Assembly: GCA_000403945.1 (NCBI GenBank) | Contig: APFI01000162.1 | Coordinates: 1-50,110 of the forward strand | Direction of reading: 5' to 3' | Length of the DNA stretch: 50,110 nt | From: Desulfovibrio sp. Dsv1 | GTDB lineage: Bacteria > Desulfobacterota > Desulfovibrionia > Desulfovibrionales > Desulfovibrionaceae | Shown: positions 22,909-30,806 of the stretch, one piece after another | Layout: the number at the start of each line of letters is the position of its first letter | How positions within the stretch are numbered: position 1 is the first letter of the stretch | The notes under the pieces: generated by a model | The model's input: the letters and a program-made list of their open reading frames with translations, nothing else | What the model was told of the DNA's origin: nothing | Databases searched by the model: none | Program-made: the position numbers and the translations under genes

Positions 22909-23546
22909 TTATTTCCGTTGTTCGTTTTGTTCTTCCAGGGTGTCATATTCGAGCACCCGCAGCCCGGAGAAGAGTTCCGGGGTCATGGCTATGCCGTGCA
23001 GTTGAGCCACCGCCATGACCGCCGGATAATCCAGGCCCACTAGCCCCCAGCCAACCCGCCACTGCGTTTGCGCCAGAAGCCAGAGCCGCCAGACAGGGAT
23101 ATTTTCGGCCAGCAGCGGCACAGGCTCGTTTTCACAATCCCCGCAGGGGGGACTACGCCGCTTACGCTCGTAATGCGTCAGGCACTGGCGGCAGTGGATG
23201 GCGCGTCCGCCGCTGCGGCTGCGGCGGCAGGCACGGAGTTTCCCTCCAAAATGCCCACTCGGCTGATGGCTTTGAGCATCTCTTCCAGTTCCACCACTTC
23301 GGGCAGGGAGAGATCGTCCCGGATTTCCGCCCAATCTTTGACGCAGGCGGCCAGAGGTCTTTCCCGCCATGCCAGGTTGAAATCCATGATCTTGAGCAGG
23401 CGCTCAGGCTCGGAAAGGCTGTCCATGGCCGCCTGCGTTGCACTCAAATCTTCCAAGCGCAGGCGTTGCATCTTCCAGTATTCAGCCCATTTCTGCGGGC
23501 GCAACTCCACCTCGCGCCCGCTTTGCAGTGTCTTTTTCTCGTACAT
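22909..23546 (-). CDS. Tail assembly chaperone gpGT, -1 frameshift product
   Basis: The gpG frame can shift -1 at GGGAAAC (23238-23244) and continue in the overlapping frame to 22909, giving a fusion of about 212 residues. The extension has C-x2-C pairs (CRQCLTHYERK and CGDCENE) forming a possible zinc ribbon, then GWGLVGLDYPAVMAVAQLHG and ends LEYDTLEEQNEQRK. In lambda and many siphophages gpG and gpGT keep the tape measure soluble and recruit tail-tube subunits. The upstream part of the second frame has no start of its own with a good ribosome-binding site. Confidence 0.8.
23178..23546 (-). CDS. Tail assembly chaperone gpG
   Basis: 122 residues from the ATG behind AGGAGAAAACGA. Mostly helical (QKWAEYWKMQRLRLEDLSAT, PERLLKIMDFNLAW, LPEVVELEEMLKAI) with a poly-Ala tail that is read only when the ribosome does not shift. 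Located between tail tube and tape measure, as in lambda. It overlaps the -1 frame product gpGT. Confidence 0.8.
   Translation of the reverse strand: MYEKKTLQSGREVELRPQKWAEYWKMQRLRLEDLSATQAAMDSLSEPERLLKIMDFNLAWRERPLAACVKDWAEIRDDLSLPEVVELEEMLKAISRVGILEGNSVPAAAAAAADAPSTAASA
23238..23244 (-). other. Programmed -1 frameshift site
   Basis: G-GGA-AAC in the phase of gpG (GAG GGA AAC) is a canonical X-XXY-YYZ heptamer, close to G-GGA-AAG of lambda. Tandem slippage puts the ribosome into the frame that encodes the T extension without any stop between. Confidence 0.8.
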
Positions 23547-23556
23547 TCGTTTTCTC

Positions 23557-24978
23557 CTAGGCATAGCTGGATACACGGTTTATCAGGGTATAGCGGCTAG
23601 ATGTGTCCGCCATTTCAACGAATCCGATGGCCTTGACCTGGACGGTTAATCCGCCCTTGCTGCTGATCTGCGCTCCGCCCATATCCAGTTCGGATTCGGG
23701 CAACGTAATCCAAAATTCCTCGCCGTTGGCTCCACTCATGGAAATGGCTACCGGGATGGTGGCCGCGCTGTCAGCCAGTTGTTGGTATTCATCGTGTTCA
23801 AGGAAGCAGGTCAGGGTCAGGGTTGTGGTGGGATCTCCTTCCGGCTGACGGCTGCGCTTGCCCATGTCGCCCACCGCCACCTTGCCTTCCACGCCGTAGG
23901 CCAGAGAAATATCGCCTGTTTCCACGTCGCCCGCGCGCATTTCATTGATCCAGACCGCCACTTCCTTATCGTAAAAAGGCACGGCCGGAAGCGTAGCCGG
24001 TTTGACTGTGCTGACGGGTGTGCTGGTATTGTCCACACTGCCCACAGAACACTCCAGTTTGAGCCGCACCTCGGACTGCCCGCCAAATGAAAAATTCAGG
24101 CCGTTGAGCTTGTTGCTGCGGATGACGGTGTAAGGATTGGCGCTGGCCCCGGCCTCGTAATCAAATTTTTTCTGGATGCAGAAGGTGGGCTGGGTCAGCG
24201 GCAAGTTGAACTCATGCCTGTAAAAAATCGGAAGAGCGCAGGACGTGCCTGTAAATGTTTCCTCCACAAAAGCGGCCGCAATAACCAGCTTGCGACTGCT
24301 TGTGCCGGATTGCAGCACATAGGTGCCGTCATAAACCGTGCCGCCGGAGATAATCACGCTCTCCCCCGCATTGAGCGCCACACCCAGACCGGCCACGGGC
24401 AAAGCCACTCTGCCGGAGCCCAAATCCTCGGCAACGCCCGCAAGAAAAGCCCCCCGCCCCCGGTGGACCTGCCCGCCGGCGGAAATGGTTTCAGGCACAT
24501 AGAGAGCCTTAATAACCAGCTTGGTGCTGGTCGTGCCGTACTCCAGCCGGTACGCGCCATCGTAATTGACCGTTCCGGTAATGGTCACCATTGTGTCCTG
24601 TACAAAGTCGTGGGCCATCACGGCCAGCCCCACATAGCCCATCCCTTCATCCGTCACCGCCTCTTCGGCCAGAGTGGCCGGAACCGTGACCGTCGTGCTG
24701 GGCGCGCCGCAAAGCGCCCGCAAAAAATGCCCCAGTTGCGGCGCATAGGGCGGCACTTCCAGACTGCCCGGATAATTGGGCACGCCCGGCACAGGTTTGC
24801 CCTGGCCGCGCACGCCGGAGATCACGGCGCTGGCCTGCTTATTGGATTCCACGGACATGCTTTCCGAATAGAGCGACAGCACCACTCCGGCGTCGGCGGG
24901 ATCAGGCACGCCGGCCTTGCTTTCGCGATAGAGCACGAGCTGGCAGTTGCCGCCCGAAACCTGACGATACTTCTGCAT
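23557..24978 (-). CDS. Major tail tube protein with duplicated inserted modules
   Basis: 473 residues. Start at the second of two adjacent ATGs, six bases after AAGGAG; the first ATG (24981) overlaps the upstream stop. N-terminal (about 1-110) and C-terminal (about 250-473, with LNGLNFSFGG, VAVWINEMRAGDVETGDISL) parts fit phage tail-tube proteins of this gene order. Between them two modules of about 50 residues (about 115-165 and 191-243) share VTITG/VIISG, YDG-x-Y, GT-x-S-x-KLVI and V-x-ET. These are surface domains like the small FCCH-type modules seen in phage tails. Confidence 0.8.
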   Translation of the reverse strand: MQKYRQVSGGNCQLVLYRESKAGVPDPADAGVVLSLYSESMSVESNKQASAVISGVRGQGKPVPGVPNYPGSLEVPPYAPQLGHFLRALCGAPSTTVTVPATLAEEAVTDEGMGYVGLAVMAHDFVQDTMVTITGTVNYDGAYRLEYGTTSTKLVIKALYVPETISAGGQVHRGRGAFLAGVAEDLGSGRVALPVAGLGVALNAGESVIISGGTVYDGTYVLQSGTSSRKLVIAAAFVEETFTGTSCALPIFYRHEFNLPLTQPTFCIQKKFDYEAGASANPYTVIRSNKLNGLNFSFGGQSEVRLKLECSVGSVDNTSTPVSTVKPATLPAVPFYDKEVAVWINEMRAGDVETGDISLAYGVEGKVAVGDMGKRSRQPEGDPTTTLTLTCFLEHDEYQQLADSAATIPVAISMSGANGEEFWITLPESELDMGGAQISSKGGLTVQVKAIGFVEMADTSSRYTLINRVSSYA

Positions 24979-25448
24979 CATCTTCTCCTTTGCCCCATGG
25001 GCAGATTGAGTGCGATTTCCAGCCCCCCGTGCAAAAGGAGGAGAGGGGCAGTTTCCTGAGATACGGCCACTACCGGCTCGCCCAGAGACGCGCCGGGCAC
25101 AATGCCGGGCAAAACGTCCTGCAGGGCGGCCCATGCCGCTGGCCAGGCCCGTTCGTCCAGCACGGCCAGACCGTGCGACACAAGGACGCCGCCCTCATCA
25201 TCCACGCGTTTGTCAACCACCGTCAGACTCAGCGAGATGGAATACTCGCGTTTGGCGGGCACACCGTCCGACTGCCAGGGGGCGATAACCGCGCAGGGGG
25301 CTTTCTGTTCCCAATCCGTGCGTCGCCCGTCGAAGCCGATGAGCACTTGCCAGGGACGCGCATATTCCTCCCTAGCCACGGCCTGGAACAAAGCGTCCTT
25401 TTGGAGCGTCGCCGCGATGATTCGGCACAGGCGCATGGACGGCAGCAT
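24978..25448 (-). CDS. Tail terminator (gpU-position) protein
   Basis: 156 residues between the gpZ-like gene and the tail tube. MLPSMRLCRIIAATLQKDAL, KAPCAVIAPWQSDG and SISLSLTVVDKRVDDEGG fit the compact alpha-beta plan of tail-terminator proteins, but sequence alone does not prove it; position is the main argument. It overlaps the upstream gene by one base and the tail-tube start by ATGATG. Confidence 0.55.
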   Translation of the reverse strand: MLPSMRLCRIIAATLQKDALFQAVAREEYARPWQVLIGFDGRRTDWEQKAPCAVIAPWQSDGVPAKREYSISLSLTVVDKRVDDEGGVLVSHGLAVLDERAWPAAWAALQDVLPGIVPGASLGEPVVAVSQETAPLLLLHGGLEIALNLPMGQRRR

Positions 25449-26176
25449 CAGGCTGTCCCTTTGCGGAAGAGCAGTTTGACCTGGTTGGCGAGCTGGCTGC
25501 GGAAGTCATCCTGCCCATAGGCGGCAAGGCGCTCTCTTGCTTCATCCGAGGTAAGAGCCTGGATAGGCGAAGGTCCGAACAGAGGGTGCATGTAACCTTG
25601 CCAGCGCTTGCGCATCCACTCCCGCCCCTTTTTCTCCACGAGCTGGGAGTAAAGATTCATGTTCTTGATCCACTGCCGCGCCGGAGCCTTGGAAGCTTTG
25701 TCGCGATACCAGACGTTCATGAATCCCTTCCACGGCCCGAAAAAGGATTTTTCACCGCTCGGCGCGGCGACGACGGAAAACGGCCCGCCCTTCAGGATGC
25801 GGACCCGCACACCCTCGGAAGGCTGACGTTTGCGGGGGTCAACGCCTTTCCAGTTGGGCATGCCCTTGGGCTTGGTCTCGAACTCGGCAATAGGGACGCC
25901 CACTCTGCCGGAGAAATCCACATAGCCTTCAATTTCCTTGGCCGTGGCCCGCCTGATGCGGGAGGCGGCGCGGATAGCCCTGGCCTTGGCCGTGTATTTT
26001 TCACGCGCCGTGCGCACGCCCTCCGCCCGAACGGCATTCAGGGCATGGTTCATGGCGTTGCGCGCGGCTTTTTCCAATCCCTGCGGAGCGAAAAGGAACT
26101 GGCGTTTCACTTCCTCCAACATGTCGAGGCCGTTCACCTTGACTTCAAGAGCGTTCACCTGATTTTTTGTCACCAT
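25448..26176 (-). CDS. Prophage minor tail protein Z (gpZ-like)
   Basis: 242 residues. NALEVKVNGLDMLEEVKRQF, GLEKAARNAMNHALNAVRAE and REKYTAKARAIRAASRIRRA match the gpZ family, which completes the tail top before joining to the head. The C-terminal part is basic. It overlaps the head-tail joining gene by seven bases and meets the tail-terminator candidate. Confidence 0.8.
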   Translation of the reverse strand: MVTKNQVNALEVKVNGLDMLEEVKRQFLFAPQGLEKAARNAMNHALNAVRAEGVRTAREKYTAKARAIRAASRIRRATAKEIEGYVDFSGRVGVPIAEFETKPKGMPNWKGVDPRKRQPSEGVRVRILKGGPFSVVAAPSGEKSFFGPWKGFMNVWYRDKASKAPARQWIKNMNLYSQLVEKKGREWMRKRWQGYMHPLFGPSPIQALTSDEARERLAAYGQDDFRSQLANQVKLLFRKGTA

Positions 26177-26496
26177 CCCGCATCCCCGCCCTGCTCAATG
26201 CTCAAATCAAAGGTCACCAGCCCGGCGCATGCACGGCGGGCGTCAATGGCCCAATCCGCGCCGTTGAACTCCACGCTCATGCCCTGCTCCCATTCCTGCG
26301 GCGCGTCTGATTCCGCCACATGAATCCGCACACGGCTCCGTCCGAGCATGGGAGACTGACCCTGGGGGTATTCGCTGGGCTCCCGAATGACCTGGGCCAT
26401 GACTTCCTTGCCTGCCAAAAGCACGAGTTCGGCAAATTCATTGTTGTTGAGGAAGACATGCCGCGCGTCCCTGGCGATCTGTTCTTTAAAATCCAT
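26170..26496 (-). CDS. Head-tail joining protein (gpFII-like)
   Basis: 108 residues. MDFKEQIARDARHVFLNNNE and EFAELVLLAGKEVMAQVIRE fit the phage head-tail attachment family (lambda gpFII), with the strand-rich middle and end (SRVRIHVAESDAP, FDLSIEQGGDAGW). It lies between the lysis cassette and gpZ-like gene, so the lysis genes interrupt the head genes here. Confidence 0.7.
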   Translation of the reverse strand: MDFKEQIARDARHVFLNNNEFAELVLLAGKEVMAQVIREPSEYPQGQSPMLGRSRVRIHVAESDAPQEWEQGMSVEFNGADWAIDARRACAGLVTFDLSIEQGGDAGW

Positions 26497-26499
26497 CGC

Positions 26500-26802
26500 T
26501 TACTCCACGAATTTTCGGCTGCCTTCCAGGTGCGATACGCGCGTGTTCAGTTGATCCATCTGAGCGTCCAGCTCATCCTGATGCTGGCGGATGGCCTGCA
26601 TGTCATCACGGCACTCGTCCTTGTGGACGAGGCGGGCAAGACGGACCAGTAATTCCTTGAGTTGCGGGCCAAGCGCCGCCACGTCTCCCTTCAGGGTTTT
26701 GAAAATGAATGCCAGGAGGGCGAGCAATATGCCCACCAAAAAGGCGATGATCGCTATGGCCCAGCCCAGCATCGACTCCAACGAAACCACGTCTACAGGC
26801 AT
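26500..26802 (-). CDS. Membrane-anchored coiled-coil protein
   Basis: 100 residues from the ATG behind GGAGGGCGC. One membrane helix (about 10-32, MLGWAIAIIAFLVGILLALL), then a helical tail with heptads (DDMQAIRQHQDELDAQMDQL, NTRVSHLEG). It overlaps the outer-spanin gene by 10 bases and belongs to the lysis cassette. It could be an antiholin or second spanin-like protein; the role is not clear. Confidence 0.6.
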   Translation of the reverse strand: MPVDVVSLESMLGWAIAIIAFLVGILLALLAFIFKTLKGDVAALGPQLKELLVRLARLVHKDECRDDMQAIRQHQDELDAQMDQLNTRVSHLEGSRKFVE

Positions 26803-27110
26803 GCGCCCTCCGCATGTTCGATCCAGAGCAACAGTTCCCCGGCCTCGGCGGCGGGCAGATGTATCCACTCCCCTTTCATCGTGGTCAGGCCGCCATCCAG
26901 CGTATAGTGCCATTCATCTGTTACGATGGCCCCCGGCGTCGTTGGAACCGGAAGGAGGGCGTTTGTCCGCGCCGCCGAACTTGCGCAACCACTCAGAGCC
27001 AGGGTCAGCGCGCACAGCGTCGATGCGATCCCGCGCCTTGCGCTGCCGCCACCATCCCAACAGCGCCACCAGCAGCCGGAGAAGAGCCTGCGCCCAAGAC
27101 GGCATGACAT
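26793..27110 (-). CDS. Outer spanin, Rz1-like lipoprotein
   Basis: 105 residues. An unusually long n-region (1-25) precedes the signal (IASTLCALTLALSGC) with the lipobox LSGC at Cys42; the mature part is short and Pro-containing (LLPVPTTPG). The gene starts five bases before the inner-spanin candidate and overlaps it completely in another frame, as Rz1 overlaps Rz. The outer spanin joins the inner one to fuse the membranes at lysis. Confidence 0.65.
   Translation of the reverse strand: MSCRLGRRLFSGCWWRCWDGGGSARRGIASTLCALTLALSGCASSAARTNALLPVPTTPGAIVTDEWHYTLDGGLTTMKGEWIHLPAAEAGELLLWIEHAEGACL
26914..27105 (-). CDS. Inner spanin candidate, Rz-like
   Basis: 63 residues: a short hydrophobic helix (WAQALLRLLVALLGWW), then a charged helix (RQRKARDRIDAVRADPGSEW) and a polar tail. 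It overlaps the Rz1-like lipoprotein in another frame, directly after the holin. Shorter than typical Rz, so the assignment is tentative. Confidence 0.5.
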   Translation of the reverse strand: MPSWAQALLRLLVALLGWWRQRKARDRIDAVRADPGSEWLRKFGGADKRPPSGSNDAGGHRNR

Positions 27111-27112
27111 GC

Positions 27113-27445
27113 CTACTGTTTCGCCGCCCTGGCGGCGTCGTCGGCGTTTTTGGCTTTGCCCGCATTGAAGCCCAGGGCGTTGACCACCGTATACAGAAGC
27201 CGCACCACGGGGCTGGCCGTGTCGGCCGGGCGCGGCCACACGGCGGAAATTGCCGCGCAGATGGTCACGACGAATGTCACCCAACCCTCCCAGCTCGAGG
27301 GCAGCCAGCCGATGATGGCGGAGACGATATCCGCGCCAGGGACGCTTTCAGCGCCGTCGGCAGCCAGAGCAAAACAGGGCAGACAAACAGCGGCGGCCAG
27401 GGCCAGCGCGACAAAAAAAGACGATTTTTTCACGTGGATATCCAT
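27113..27445 (-). CDS. Holin candidate
   Basis: 110 residues with a hydrophobic, signal-like helix (about 9-29, FFVALALAAAVCLPCFALAA), a second membrane helix (about 53-70, WEGWVTFVVTICAAISAVW) and a charged C-terminal tail (AGKAKNADDAARAAKQ). It starts at the endolysin stop (TAATG) and precedes the spanins. The pattern fits a holin that permeabilises the inner membrane. Confidence 0.7.
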   Translation of the reverse strand: MDIHVKKSSFFVALALAAAVCLPCFALAADGAESVPGADIVSAIIGWLPSSWEGWVTFVVTICAAISAVWPRPADTASPVVRLLYTVVNALGFNAGKAKNADDAARAAKQ

Positions 27446-28071
27446 TAGTGGGTTTCAGTGGGGCAATAGGTGCGGGCCAGCCAGCCGTCCATGAACTTGC
27501 GCTTGACGAAGCTTTTGGAACCCAGGCCGACGTAATGCGCGAGCTGAAGGCCGTTCAGGGTATGGACGAACACGGCGGCGCTGACACGACCGGCCAGCAG
27601 CTCCGCCATTGCGGAAAGGGACTTGGGGCCGAGGCAGCCGTCTTCGGCAAGGTCTGGGAAAATACGCTCTTCACCGCGTGCTCCCTTGCGCCAGTTGAGC
27701 GCGTTGCACAGCCGTTGCACATAGCGCCCGGAGCCGCCCCGGCCCAGGTTCACCGCCTGCTCGAACAGTTCGTCCGCGACAATCTGGGGAAACTGGCCGA
27801 GGCGCATCCGCTCCCACCACTCCACGCGATACCAGTCCGTCACCAAGTCGGCGAGGCCTGGCACGGAAGACAGGCGGCGCGAAAAGGCCGTGGAGCCCTG
27901 TCGGAAGGATACATGGCTTTTTTCCGCGTCAATGAGCGGCCAGCCCGACCAGTCAGGGAAGAAGTTGCGCGCGATACCGGCATAGGTTTCGCCCCCGGCG
28001 TCGCCGGGAACGTTGCACCAGCCGCCCTCGAACTGTTTGAGGGGACTATAAGCCGCAAGAAAATCAGCCAT
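27445..28071 (-). CDS. Endolysin, GH108 N-acetylmuramidase
   Basis: 208 residues from the ATG behind GGAGGTGAACGGC. FEGGWCNVPGDAGGETYAGI (14-33) is the GH108 signature with catalytic Glu15; the C-terminal half (EDGCLGPKSLSAMAELLAGR, VHTLNGLQLAHY) is the peptidoglycan-binding domain of this family. There is no signal peptide, so it needs the holin next door to reach the wall. Placed between capsid gene and holin. Confidence 0.9.
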   Translation of the reverse strand: MADFLAAYSPLKQFEGGWCNVPGDAGGETYAGIARNFFPDWSGWPLIDAEKSHVSFRQGSTAFSRRLSSVPGLADLVTDWYRVEWWERMRLGQFPQIVADELFEQAVNLGRGGSGRYVQRLCNALNWRKGARGEERIFPDLAEDGCLGPKSLSAMAELLAGRVSAAVFVHTLNGLQLAHYVGLGSKSFVKRKFMDGWLARTYCPTETH

Positions 28072-28083
28072 GCCGTTCACCTC

Positions 28084-29112
28084 CTATTTTTCCACCACTT
28101 CGCCGCAGGAGGCGGTCAGCTCCACCAGCGCTTCGGGGTAAGTGCAAACGGTCAGGGGATTGGACTGCACTTCCAGGTCATAGCCGCGGCCCTTGGGCTT
28201 GGTGTCCATGCGCGCATAAAATTCATTGCCGTAGGTGTTGGCGGTCTCGACCCAGTTGGCCGGGGCGTTGTACTGGATAAAAACGTCCAGGCCTATCGGG
28301 TAAAAATGCGCCTTGGTCGCTTCCACCATTTTTCTGCCGCCCACCACTTCACTGGCTTCGATCCACGTGACGTTGCCGTAGGTAAAACCGCGCCTGCGGT
28401 AATCGTCGACGCCGAAGTTGGCCTGATTGGCGGACCAGAGATCATAGGCTTTGCGCACCAGCTCGTGGCTGGTGAGCATGTCGTAAAAATCCGAACCCAC
28501 CAGAGCCTCGAAACGGGTGGCCGGAGTGCCGCCGAGCTTGTCCTCGGCGTGGCGCTTGGCGTCGAGGATTACCTTTTTAATGGGGTTGAACTTGGTAGTG
28601 TTGGAGGGGAACACCAGATTGAGCTTTTTCTTTTTGACGCCGAACACCTCGAACAGGTCGTGCAGCACGGTTTGTCCGTCCGCGTCGTAGATCACGCCCT
28701 GAACCGCGCCGAGCCGGTGGAACTCCGTGGTCATGGACAGGGAGTTCTTGAGGTCCTGCATTTTGTTGTTGATGACGTATTCCTTGGTGATCAGCTCGGT
28801 GGTGCCGAAGCCGCGCACATCCTGGAGATCGTCAGCGCTCACGTTGTCGGACAGCGGCAGATGGGCGGCCTGGAGGACGCGGGTGGTGCGCGTACTGCCG
28901 CGCCCGTGCATTTCCTGGGGCGGGTCGCGGCGGTCCTGGTTGCTGACCAGCACGAGGCGACCCTGTTGGATGTCCATAGCGACGTTGGTGGTTTTGACGC
29001 TGCGTTGGGTAAACAAGGGGCGCATACGCAACGGCATGAGCGGGAGCTTGTTGACCGCTTCGGTCAGCTCTACCGGCGTGTAGAGGTCGGGGGATGTAAA
29101 CATCTGCGACAT
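28084..29112 (-). CDS. Major capsid protein, lambda gpE family
   Basis: 342 residues. LYTPVELTEAVNKLPLMPLR, TTNVAMDIQQGRLVLVSNQD and PPQEMHGRGSTRTTRVLQAA are typical of the gpE family; later SDFYDMLTSHELVRKAYDLW and AHFYPIGLDVFIQYNAPANW also match. Length is the family norm. It follows the decoration gene by three bases. Confidence 0.95.
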   Translation of the reverse strand: MSQMFTSPDLYTPVELTEAVNKLPLMPLRMRPLFTQRSVKTTNVAMDIQQGRLVLVSNQDRRDPPQEMHGRGSTRTTRVLQAAHLPLSDNVSADDLQDVRGFGTTELITKEYVINNKMQDLKNSLSMTTEFHRLGAVQGVIYDADGQTVLHDLFEVFGVKKKKLNLVFPSNTTKFNPIKKVILDAKRHAEDKLGGTPATRFEALVGSDFYDMLTSHELVRKAYDLWSANQANFGVDDYRRRGFTYGNVTWIEASEVVGGRKMVEATKAHFYPIGLDVFIQYNAPANWVETANTYGNEFYARMDTKPKGRGYDLEVQSNPLTVCTYPEALVELTASCGEVVEK

Positions 29113-29115
29113 GGT

Positions 29116-29541
29116 TTACTCCTTGGGCACGATGCCCAGGGCCGTGAGTTGGCCGAGGGCGGTTTTCCTCTGTTCTTCGCTGACGGATTCCAGCCATTCG
29201 AGGTTATCAACAGCCACACAGCAGCCGCGCCGGAGCACGGTGCAGGGCTGCGCTTCCTCACTGGCCGGAATCTTTTTGGAGATGAGCACGGCCACGGCCT
29301 TGTCGGCATGGGTGGCCGCAACCGCCTCCACGCCTTCGTTGGCCTCAATGGCGGGCGTCAGCTCGGTCATGTAGGGCACATAGCGGCCTGCCGCGTCGAG
29401 TGCGAGGACTGCGCCGAGTTGCAGAGGGGCAGAAAGAGGGGCCAGCTCGCCGGACTCACGGCACCATTTCATATCCAGTTCCATGAGCACCAGGTCGGAC
29501 AACGAGCGAGGCGCATCTTCGCCGTAGGAGTTCAGAGACAT
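29116..29541 (-). CDS. Head decoration protein, gpD family
   Basis: 141 residues. The region QLGAVLALDAAGRYVPYM and the later VLISKKIPASEEAQPCTVLR, VAVDNLEWL match gpD, which stabilises the expanded capsid. ATG at 29541 is chosen; the GTG at 29547 is possible. The gene overlaps no neighbour but lies one to three bases from both. Confidence 0.85.
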   Translation of the reverse strand: MSLNSYGEDAPRSLSDLVLMELDMKWCRESGELAPLSAPLQLGAVLALDAAGRYVPYMTELTPAIEANEGVEAVAATHADKAVAVLISKKIPASEEAQPCTVLRRGCCVAVDNLEWLESVSEEQRKTALGQLTALGIVPKE

Positions 29542-29543
29542 AT

Positions 29544-29972
29544 TCACACCATCCTTTGTGCTGCGGCGCGGCGTTCCGCATCGGCCACCAGCAAGCTTTT
29601 TTGAGGTTTCTGAACATCCGCCCCGGCGGACAAAGGCGCGCCGGTCGCGGCGGTAATGGCGTTTATCACCTGCTGCCGTGCGGCGGACTCGGCCGTCTTG
29701 GGGTCCGGCCCGGATTCCGCTTTGGGCGCGCTGAGCAACGGGGCCAGGGCGGAAAGTTGAGCCGGGGTGATGCCCGCTTGCAGAAGCTGCTCCACACGGG
29801 CGGCGGTTTCTTCCCCGGCCACGGTTTTCAGGAGAGCCAGGGCATCGGCGCGAGCCGCCTTGACGGCTTCGGCCCTTAACGCAGCGCTTTCCTGTTCCGC
29901 CTGCGCTTTGCCTTCCGCCACCAGGGCGGCGGCAAGGTCCGGGTGCTTGGTTTTGAGCTCGTTAAGATCCAT
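29544..29972 (-). CDS. Internal scaffold protein, Nu3-like, nested in the protease gene
   Basis: An in-frame ATG at codon 279 is preceded by AAGGAGAATCAC, a strong ribosome-binding site with six-base spacing. Translation from it gives a 142-residue helical protein equal to the protease tail. This reproduces the nested C/Nu3 arrangement of lambda. The stop is shared. Confidence 0.75.
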   Translation of the reverse strand: MDLNELKTKHPDLAAALVAEGKAQAEQESAALRAEAVKAARADALALLKTVAGEETAARVEQLLQAGITPAQLSALAPLLSAPKAESGPDPKTAESAARQQVINAITAATGAPLSAGADVQKPQKSLLVADAERRAAAQRMV

Positions 29973-30806
29973 GTGATTCTCCTTGATGTTGGCGGCCAGG
30001 GCCGCGATGGCTGCATCCTGATCCTGCACGATGGCCGTCACCAGACCCACGGCTTGAGCGTCGACGGCAAGGAGCGTTTGCCCTTCGGCCCACTGGTCCG
30101 TGGACGCGGTGACGCCCATCCGGGCGGCTACGTCCTGTTTAAAAATCTCATGCAGTTGGTTGAGTTGACCTTGGAACAAGGCGCGTTCCTCTTCGGTGAG
30201 AGCTTTGTCCGGGTTGCCCGCCGCCTTCCACTTGCCGCTGCTGATGATGGTGCGCACCATGCCCGCCTTTTCGACGGCGCGGGACCAGTCGGTAAGCACC
30301 GCGATCACGCCGATGCTGCCGACCAGTGCCGTCTGCGGCGCATAAATACGGCCCGTGGCCGAGGCCAGCCAGTAGGCCGCCGACGCGCACAGACCATCGG
30401 CATAAGCGGCGCAGGGCTTATGTCGCGCTGCTGCGGCAATGGCGTCGGCCAGTTCCTTACTGCCCGCCGCCGTGCCGCCGGGACTGTTCAGACTGATCAG
30501 GATGGCTTTGGCTTCCGTGTCGGCCAGGGCCGCATCCAGAGATGCATGGATACGGTCCTGACCCGCCGTGTATGGCAATCCCGTAAACCAGGAAACACGG
30601 GCCGTGCGGTCGATGACGCCTTCCACGTTGATGACTGCCACCCCGTCGCGCAGAACATAGGGAGGTGCGGAAGGTGCGGCTTGTCCGGCGGAGATAAAGG
30701 TCTGGGGACGGGGAACGTCGAGGTGCGCCGTCAGCTCGCGGCCGAGATCGCGGAGAATGGCGTCCGCCGTGTCGAAAGGCAGTGCCCACAGATTGCTATG
30801 CACCAT
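29544..30806 (-). CDS. Capsid maturation protease, S49 family, with scaffold tail
   Basis: 420 residues. S49/SppA fold: NVEGVIDRTARVSWFTGLPY, LISLNSPGGTAAGS, and ADGLCASAAYWLAS with the catalytic Ser at 142. The C-terminal 140 residues (MDLNELKTKHPDLAAALVAE onward) are helical and acidic, as in the scaffold part of lambda gpC/Nu3. Start ATG at 30806 overlaps the portal gene's end by 11 bases. It processes the prohead and its own scaffold. Confidence 0.9.
   Translation of the reverse strand: MVHSNLWALPFDTADAILRDLGRELTAHLDVPRPQTFISAGQAAPSAPPYVLRDGVAVINVEGVIDRTARVSWFTGLPYTAGQDRIHASLDAALADTEAKAILISLNSPGGTAAGSKELADAIAAAARHKPCAAYADGLCASAAYWLASATGRIYAPQTALVGSIGVIAVLTDWSRAVEKAGMVRTIISSGKWKAAGNPDKALTEEERALFQGQLNQLHEIFKQDVAARMGVTASTDQWAEGQTLLAVDAQAVGLVTAIVQDQDAAIAALAANIKENHMDLNELKTKHPDLAAALVAEGKAQAEQESAALRAEAVKAARADALALLKTVAGEETAARVEQLLQAGITPAQLSALAPLLSAPKAESGPDPKTAESAARQQVINAITAATGAPLSAGADVQKPQKSLLVADAERRAAAQRMV

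Noticed and set aside
27448..29604. A 718-codon open frame on the + strand
   Set aside because: It lies antisense to endolysin and major capsid genes, which have clear family motifs; the frame exists because of high GC third positions.
30796..30798. Genome-wide reassignment of TAG to an amino acid in this phage
   Set aside because: The portal gene and the gene ending at 12340 end in TAG at sensible places, so TAG still works as a stop; the two in-frame TAGs need a local explanation.
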